Origin: Blastococcus sp. CPCC 205250
GTDB taxonomy: Bacteria; Actinomycetota; Actinomycetes; Mycobacteriales; Geodermatophilaceae
DNA: 64,000 nt
Direction: 5' to 3'
Assembly (NCBI RefSeq): GCF_019799925.1
Contig: NZ_JABGCG010000008.1
Coordinates: forward strand, 186,001-250,000
In this document: positions 60,311 to 64,000 of the stretch, in pieces
Layout: each line of letters starts with the position of its first letter
Numbering within the stretch: the first letter of the stretch is position 1
Notes under the pieces: model-generated
Database searches by the model: none
What the model saw: the letters and a program-made list of their open reading frames with translations, nothing else
Told to the model about the DNA's origin: nothing
Program-made: the position numbers and the translations under genes

Positions 60311-62530
60311 TCAGGCGTGCAGGTCGAAGCGGTCGAGCTCCATGACCTTGGTCCAGGCCGCCACGAAGTCCCGCACGAACAGCTCCTGGGCGTCGTCGGC
60401 CGAGTAGACCTCGACGATCCCGCGCAGGATCGAGTTCGAGTTGAACACCAGGTCGACCGCGGTCGCCGTACGCACGACGTTGCCGTCGGCGTCCAGCCCC
60501 TCGTAGACGTCCTCGGTGTCGACCGCGGTCCGCCACGAGATGCCCAGGTCGAGCAGGTTGCGGAAGAAGTCCTGCGAGAGGACCCCGACGCGGTCGGTGA
60601 ACACGCCGTGCTGCACGCCGCCGGTGTTGGCGCCGAGCACCCGCAGACCGCCCACGAGCGCCGTCATCTCCTTGGCGGTCAGCTCGAGCATGTAGGCCTT
60701 GTCGACCAGCAGCGTCTCCGGCTCGAGCTTGCTGCCCGGCGCGATCCAGTTGCGGAAGCCGTCGGCCCGCGTCTCGAGCCAGCGGAAGTTGTCGACGTCC
60801 GTCTGCTCCTGCGAGGCGTCGGTGCGGCCCGGGGTGAAGGGCACGGTGACCTGCACGCCGGCGTCGGCCGCGGCCTTCTCGACGCCCGCGACGCCGCCGA
60901 GCACGATCAGGTCGGCCAGCGAGATCCGCTTGCCGGTCTGCTCGAACTCACCCTTGACGCGCTCCAGCACCGGCAGCACGTCCCGGACACCCTCGTTGGC
61001 CGCCCAGTTGATTTGCGGCTCCAGCCGGATCCGGGCACCGTTGGCCCCACCGCGCTTGTCCGTGCCGCGGTAGGAGGCGGCGGCGGACCAGGCGGTGTGC
61101 ACCAGCTGCGACACCGTCAGCCCGGAGGCCAGCAGCCGCTGCTTCAGGTCGGCGATCTCCGCCTCGCCCACGAGCTCGTGGTCGACCGCGGGGAGCGGGT
61201 CCTGCCAGATCAGGTCCTCGGCCGGGACGTCGGGGCCGACGTAGCGGGTCTTCGGGCCCATGTCGCGGTGCAGCAGCTTGAACCACGCCCGCGCGTACTG
61301 GTCGGCGAAGTACTCGGGGTCGTTGTGGAAGCGCTCCGAGATCTCGCGGAACCCGGCGTCGACGGCGAGCGCCATGTCGGCGGTCGACATCATCGGCGGG
61401 TTCTTCTTGCCCTCGATGTGCGCGTCGGGGACGAGCTCCTGCGCCTCGGGGTTCTTCGGTTGCCACTGCTTGGCGCCGGCGGGGCTCTGGACGAGCTCCC
61501 ACTCGAACTTCAGCAGGGTGTCGAAGTAGGAGTTGTCCCACGTCGTCGGCGTGGGGGTCCAGGCGCCCTCGAGGCCGCTGGTGATGGTGTCGGGACCCTT
61601 GCCCGTGCCGTGCTGGCTGATCCAGCCGAGGCCGTTGCCGTGCACCGGGCAGCCCTCGGGCTCCGGACCGACGAGCTCGGGGTTGCCCGCGCCGTGGGTC
61701 TTGCCGAAGGTGTGGCCGCCGGCGATGAGGGCGACGGTCTCCTCGTCGGTCATGCCCATGCGGCTGAAGGTCACCCGGATGTCGTGGGCGGAGGCGACCG
61801 GGTCGCCGCTGCCCTTGGGGCCCTCGGGGTTGACGTAGATCAGGCCCATGGTGACCGCGGCGAGGTGGCCCTCGTCGAGGTCCAGGGACTCCTTGTCGGC
61901 GTACCGCTCGTCGCCGAGCCAGGTGTCCTCGGGACCCCAGAAGACCTCCTCGGGCTGCCAGGTGTCCTCGCGGCCGAAGGCGAACCCGAAGGTCTTGAGG
62001 CCCATGTCGTCGTGCGCGACGTTGCCGGCGAGCACGAGCAGGTCGGCCCACGACAGCTTGCGGCCGTACTTCTGCTTGACCGGCAGCAGCAGCCGGCGGG
62101 CCTTGTCGAGGTTGGCGTTGTCCGGCCAGCTGTTCAGCGGGGCGAAGCGCTGGGCGCCCTGGCCGCCGCCGCCGCGGCCGTCCGCGATGCGGTAGGTGCC
62201 GGCGGCGTGCCACGACATGCGGATGAACAGCGGGCCGTAGTGACCCCAGTCGGCCGGCCACCAGTCCTGCGAGGTGCGCATGACCTCGACGACGTCGCGC
62301 TTGACCGCCTCGACGTCCAGGGTCGCGACGGCGGCCTTGTAGTCGAAGTCGACGCCGAGCGGGTCGGAGTCCTTGGAGGGCTTGTTCAGCACCGACAGGT
62401 CGACCTGGTTGGGCCACCAGTCGCGGTTGCTCTGCGGGCGCAGGTTGGTGACCTGCTTCGGCGAGGAGATCGCCGGGTTCTCGCTCTCGCTGGTGCTCTC
62501 GGTCTCGAGCTTGTCGGCTTCCTTCGTCAC
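60311..62530 (-). CDS. katG: Catalase-peroxidase KatG
   Basis: A 739-residue heme enzyme with both peroxidase-like domains. The active-site Arg/Trp/His are in LFIRMSWHAAG (R104, W107, H108). The crosslinking tyrosine is in MGLIYVNPEGP (Y232) and the methionine in FSRMGM (M258), giving the Trp-Tyr-Met adduct needed for catalase action. The proximal histidine is in GGHTFGKTHG (H273). It removes hydrogen peroxide in the cytoplasm. Its GTG overlaps the furA stop by four bases, so furA-katG is a single operon under FurA control. Confidence 0.97.
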   Translation of the reverse strand: MTKEADKLETESTSESENPAISSPKQVTNLRPQSNRDWWPNQVDLSVLNKPSKDSDPLGVDFDYKAAVATLDVEAVKRDVVEVMRTSQDWWPADWGHYGPLFIRMSWHAAGTYRIADGRGGGGQGAQRFAPLNSWPDNANLDKARRLLLPVKQKYGRKLSWADLLVLAGNVAHDDMGLKTFGFAFGREDTWQPEEVFWGPEDTWLGDERYADKESLDLDEGHLAAVTMGLIYVNPEGPKGSGDPVASAHDIRVTFSRMGMTDEETVALIAGGHTFGKTHGAGNPELVGPEPEGCPVHGNGLGWISQHGTGKGPDTITSGLEGAWTPTPTTWDNSYFDTLLKFEWELVQSPAGAKQWQPKNPEAQELVPDAHIEGKKNPPMMSTADMALAVDAGFREISERFHNDPEYFADQYARAWFKLLHRDMGPKTRYVGPDVPAEDLIWQDPLPAVDHELVGEAEIADLKQRLLASGLTVSQLVHTAWSAAASYRGTDKRGGANGARIRLEPQINWAANEGVRDVLPVLERVKGEFEQTGKRISLADLIVLGGVAGVEKAAADAGVQVTVPFTPGRTDASQEQTDVDNFRWLETRADGFRNWIAPGSKLEPETLLVDKAYMLELTAKEMTALVGGLRVLGANTGGVQHGVFTDRVGVLSQDFFRNLLDLGISWRTAVDTEDVYEGLDADGNVVRTATAVDLVFNSNSILRGIVEVYSADDAQELFVRDFVAAWTKVMELDRFDLHA

Positions 62531-63000
62531 GATGTCCCTCTCTCTGCTGCGGTGCGGTGGGTTGGGGCTGGGGGCTGGGCCGCTGCACAGGACGGGCAGC
62601 GACCCCAGTAGATGACCTCGGCCTCGTCGATCTCGAAGCCGGCGTCGTCGGCGGCGGACAGGCAGGGGGCGTAACCGACGGCGCAGTCCACGTCGACGAT
62701 GGCCCCGCAGGACCGGCAGACGACGTGGTGGTGGTTGTCGCCGACACGCGCCTCGTAACGCGCGACGGAGCCCGACGGCTGCAGCCGGCGGACCAGGCCT
62801 GCGCTGGTCAGGGCCCGCAGCACGTCGTAGACGGCCTGGTGGGAGACCTCGGGGAGGCGCTCGCGCGTGGCCCCGAGGATCGAGTCGGTGTCGGCGTGCG
62901 GGTGGTCGTGCACCGCGGAGAGCACCGCCACCCGGGGGCGGGTCACCCGCAGGTCGGCCTCCCGCAGCATGCGCTGGAGATCCGATGGGGTCGGTGGCAC
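62527..63000 (-). CDS. furA: FurA, Fur-family repressor of katG
   Basis: A 157-residue Fur-family protein. The winged helix has LRVTRPRVAVLSAVHDHPHADTDSIL and VSHQAVYDVLRALTSAGLVRR. The metal site and dimer domain have VGDNHHHVVCRSCG and a second CxxC near the end (RCPSC). In actinobacteria this branch senses peroxide through iron at its metal site and represses katG. It probably represses itself at the site 63026-63042. GTG start at 63000; stop overlaps katG. Confidence 0.94.
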   Translation of the reverse strand: MPPTPSDLQRMLREADLRVTRPRVAVLSAVHDHPHADTDSILGATRERLPEVSHQAVYDVLRALTSAGLVRRLQPSGSVARYEARVGDNHHHVVCRSCGAIVDVDCAVGYAPCLSAADDAGFEIDEAEVIYWGRCPSCAAAQPPAPTHRTAAERGTS

Positions 63001-63025
63001 GACGAGGAGTCTGCCCTCATCTCAG

Positions 63026-63042
63026 TCTGGGGTCAATCAAGA
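63026..63042 (-). promoter_or_regulatory. FurA-box candidate
   Basis: On the minus strand tcttgattgaccccaga closely resembles the mycobacterial furA operator (TCTTGAC..., ...CCAGA). It lies 26 bases before the furA start, a position consistent with autoregulation of furA-katG. Confidence 0.6.
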
Positions 63043-63123
63043 CTCCGGGTGTCCGGCGGGCGGGCACGAGGCGTGCGGTCGGTATGGTCCGCGCCACATC
63101 CCGTGCGAGCCCGGAGGACTGCC

Positions 63124-63540
63124 GTGCAGCGTGTGCCGCTGGTCGACTACCTCGTGCTGGACGACGAGCCGCACCTCGTGGCCGCCGAGTGCACCGGCTG
63201 CGGCGCCCGGTACTTCGACCGCCGCAGCGCGTGCGCGCGGTGCAGCGGTCTGGCCTTCCGGCCGGTCGACGTCCCGACCGAGGGCGTCCTGACGACGTTC
63301 ACGATCGTGCAGTTCGCGGCGCAGGGCGTCGAGGTGCCGTTCGTCGCCGGCGTGGTGGACTGCGCCGGCACCAGCGTCAAGGGCAACGTCGTCAACACCC
63401 CGCCGGACCCCGAGCACGTCACCCTCGGCATGCGGGTGCGGCTGACCACGGTCCCGGTCGGCACCGACGCCTCCGGCGTGGAGGCCGTGGGCTACGGCTT
63501 CGAGCCCGTGTCGGACCGGGCCGACGAGCACGACCACTAG
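63124..63540 (+). CDS. DUF35 zinc-ribbon/OB-fold protein, thiolase partner
   Basis: A 138-residue protein with the DUF35 rubredoxin-like zinc ribbon (C23, C26, C37, C40 in CTGCG...CARCSG) and an OB fold (GVLTTFTIVQFAAQGVEVPFVAGVVDC ... GMRVRLTT). Such proteins bind CoA thioesters and pair with a thiolase or aldolase. The thiolase-like gene follows 10 bases after it. GTG start with ggagga. The pair commonly acts on steroid or acyl-CoA side chains. Confidence 0.9.
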   Translation: MQRVPLVDYLVLDDEPHLVAAECTGCGARYFDRRSACARCSGLAFRPVDVPTEGVLTTFTIVQFAAQGVEVPFVAGVVDCAGTSVKGNVVNTPPDPEHVTLGMRVRLTTVPVGTDASGVEAVGYGFEPVSDRADEHDH

Positions 63541-63550
63541 GGAGGCCGCC

Positions 63551-64000
63551 GTGGCAGAGGACGTCTGGATCCTCGGCATCGACATGACGAGGTTCGGCCG
63601 GCACCGGGAGAGGGACCCCCTCGACCTGGGCGCCGAGGCGGCGCTCGGCGCGCTGCGCGACGCCGGCGTCGGGATGGGGGACATCGGCGTGCTGGCCGCC
63701 GGCAACCTCATCGGCGGCAACGGCTTCGGCCAGCTGCTGCAGAAGCAGATCGGCCAGACCGGCATCCCGGTCTACAACGTCGCCAACGCCTGCGCGACCG
63801 GGGCGACGGCGCTGCGGGTCGTCGTCATGGCCATCAAGTCCGGCGAGGTCGACACGGGCCTGGCGGTGGGCGTCGAGAAGCTGTCCGGCGCCGGGCTGCT
63901 CACCGGCAACGCGCGCAGGGAGGAGGGCGGGCACTGGGTCCGCGACGGCCGCTACGGGGCGGTCGCCCCGCTCGACGGCCGGGTCGGCACCGAGACCATG
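63551..64000 (+). CDS. Thiolase-family (SCP-x/Ltp2-like) protein, 5' part
   Basis: The first 150 residues only; the gene runs beyond the window. It starts VAEDVWILGIDMTRFGR, then LGAEAALGALRDAG, and holds the nucleophile cysteine region NVANACATGATALR. This is the thiolase superfamily, of the type linked with DUF35 proteins, in which the cysteine may serve condensation, cleavage or aldolase chemistry. Substrate class cannot be told without the C-terminal half. The GTG follows ggagg at 63541-63545. It is co-transcribed with the DUF35 gene. Confidence 0.88.
   Translation, partial: MAEDVWILGIDMTRFGRHRERDPLDLGAEAALGALRDAGVGMGDIGVLAAGNLIGGNGFGQLLQKQIGQTGIPVYNVANACATGATALRVVVMAIKSGEVDTGLAVGVEKLSGAGLLTGNARREEGGHWVRDGRYGAVAPLDGRVGTETM

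Overview
This 64 kb window is very GC-rich, uses GTG and TTG starts freely, and packs its genes in short overlapping operons. The core gene order (rsmE end, HIT, phoH, ybeY, CorC-like, CDA-like, era, recO, uppS, then glyS, dusB and dnaG) is that of a high-GC actinobacterium. The gene content and proline/glycine-rich membrane proteins suggest the Geodermatophilaceae (Geodermatophilus, Blastococcus, Modestobacter); that family placement is inference.

1-12.2 kb is housekeeping: the 3' end of rsmE, a minus-strand phosphonate-type ABC transporter (phnD-phnC-fused phnE) with a lipoprotein, a HIT protein, an enoyl-CoA hydratase paralogue, then phoH-ybeY-CorC-CDA-like and era-recO-uppS. 12.2-25.8 kb is a Ser/Thr phosphorylation neighbourhood. 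It has two transmembrane PknB-like kinases, a related transmembrane pseudokinase, a small soluble kinase, an operon of a dinucleotide-binding oxidoreductase, a four-helix membrane protein and a zinc-ribbon/FHA protein, and a CPA2 antiporter. The three transmembrane kinase-type proteins share a C-terminal extracytoplasmic domain with four conserved cysteines. This is the best candidate for an undescribed signalling system. 25.9-34.2 kb returns to core genes: glyS, dusB, two membrane-anchored small-domain proteins, a YdcF-like protein and dnaG.

34.4-54.7 kb is a genomic island of about 20.3 kb inserted in a tRNA-Asn(GTT) gene. A 38-bp copy of the tRNA 3' end (37/38 identical) marks the far end. 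The integrase is frameshifted and the excisionase has an internal stop and a frameshift, so the island looks fixed. Its cargo is catabolic or detoxifying: two parallel TetR / alpha-beta hydrolase / SDR modules, a MarR operon (GTP cyclohydrolase II, nitroreductase, DUF2218, DODA-type dioxygenase, MarR), a quinone-oxidoreductase-like MDR protein, and an MFS pump divergent from an HxlR regulator. Between these lie truncated remnants of enoyl-CoA hydratase, 3-hydroxyacyl-CoA dehydrogenase, several SDRs, an alcohol dehydrogenase and a DUF4326 protein. Clear palindromic operators precede most of the intact operons.

54.8-64 kb is host sequence again: a RibD/DHFR-like reductase, DUF2332, a membrane diguanylate cyclase, a cytochrome P450, a TesB-type thioesterase, furA-katG with a recognisable FurA site, and a DUF35/thiolase pair that runs off the window end.
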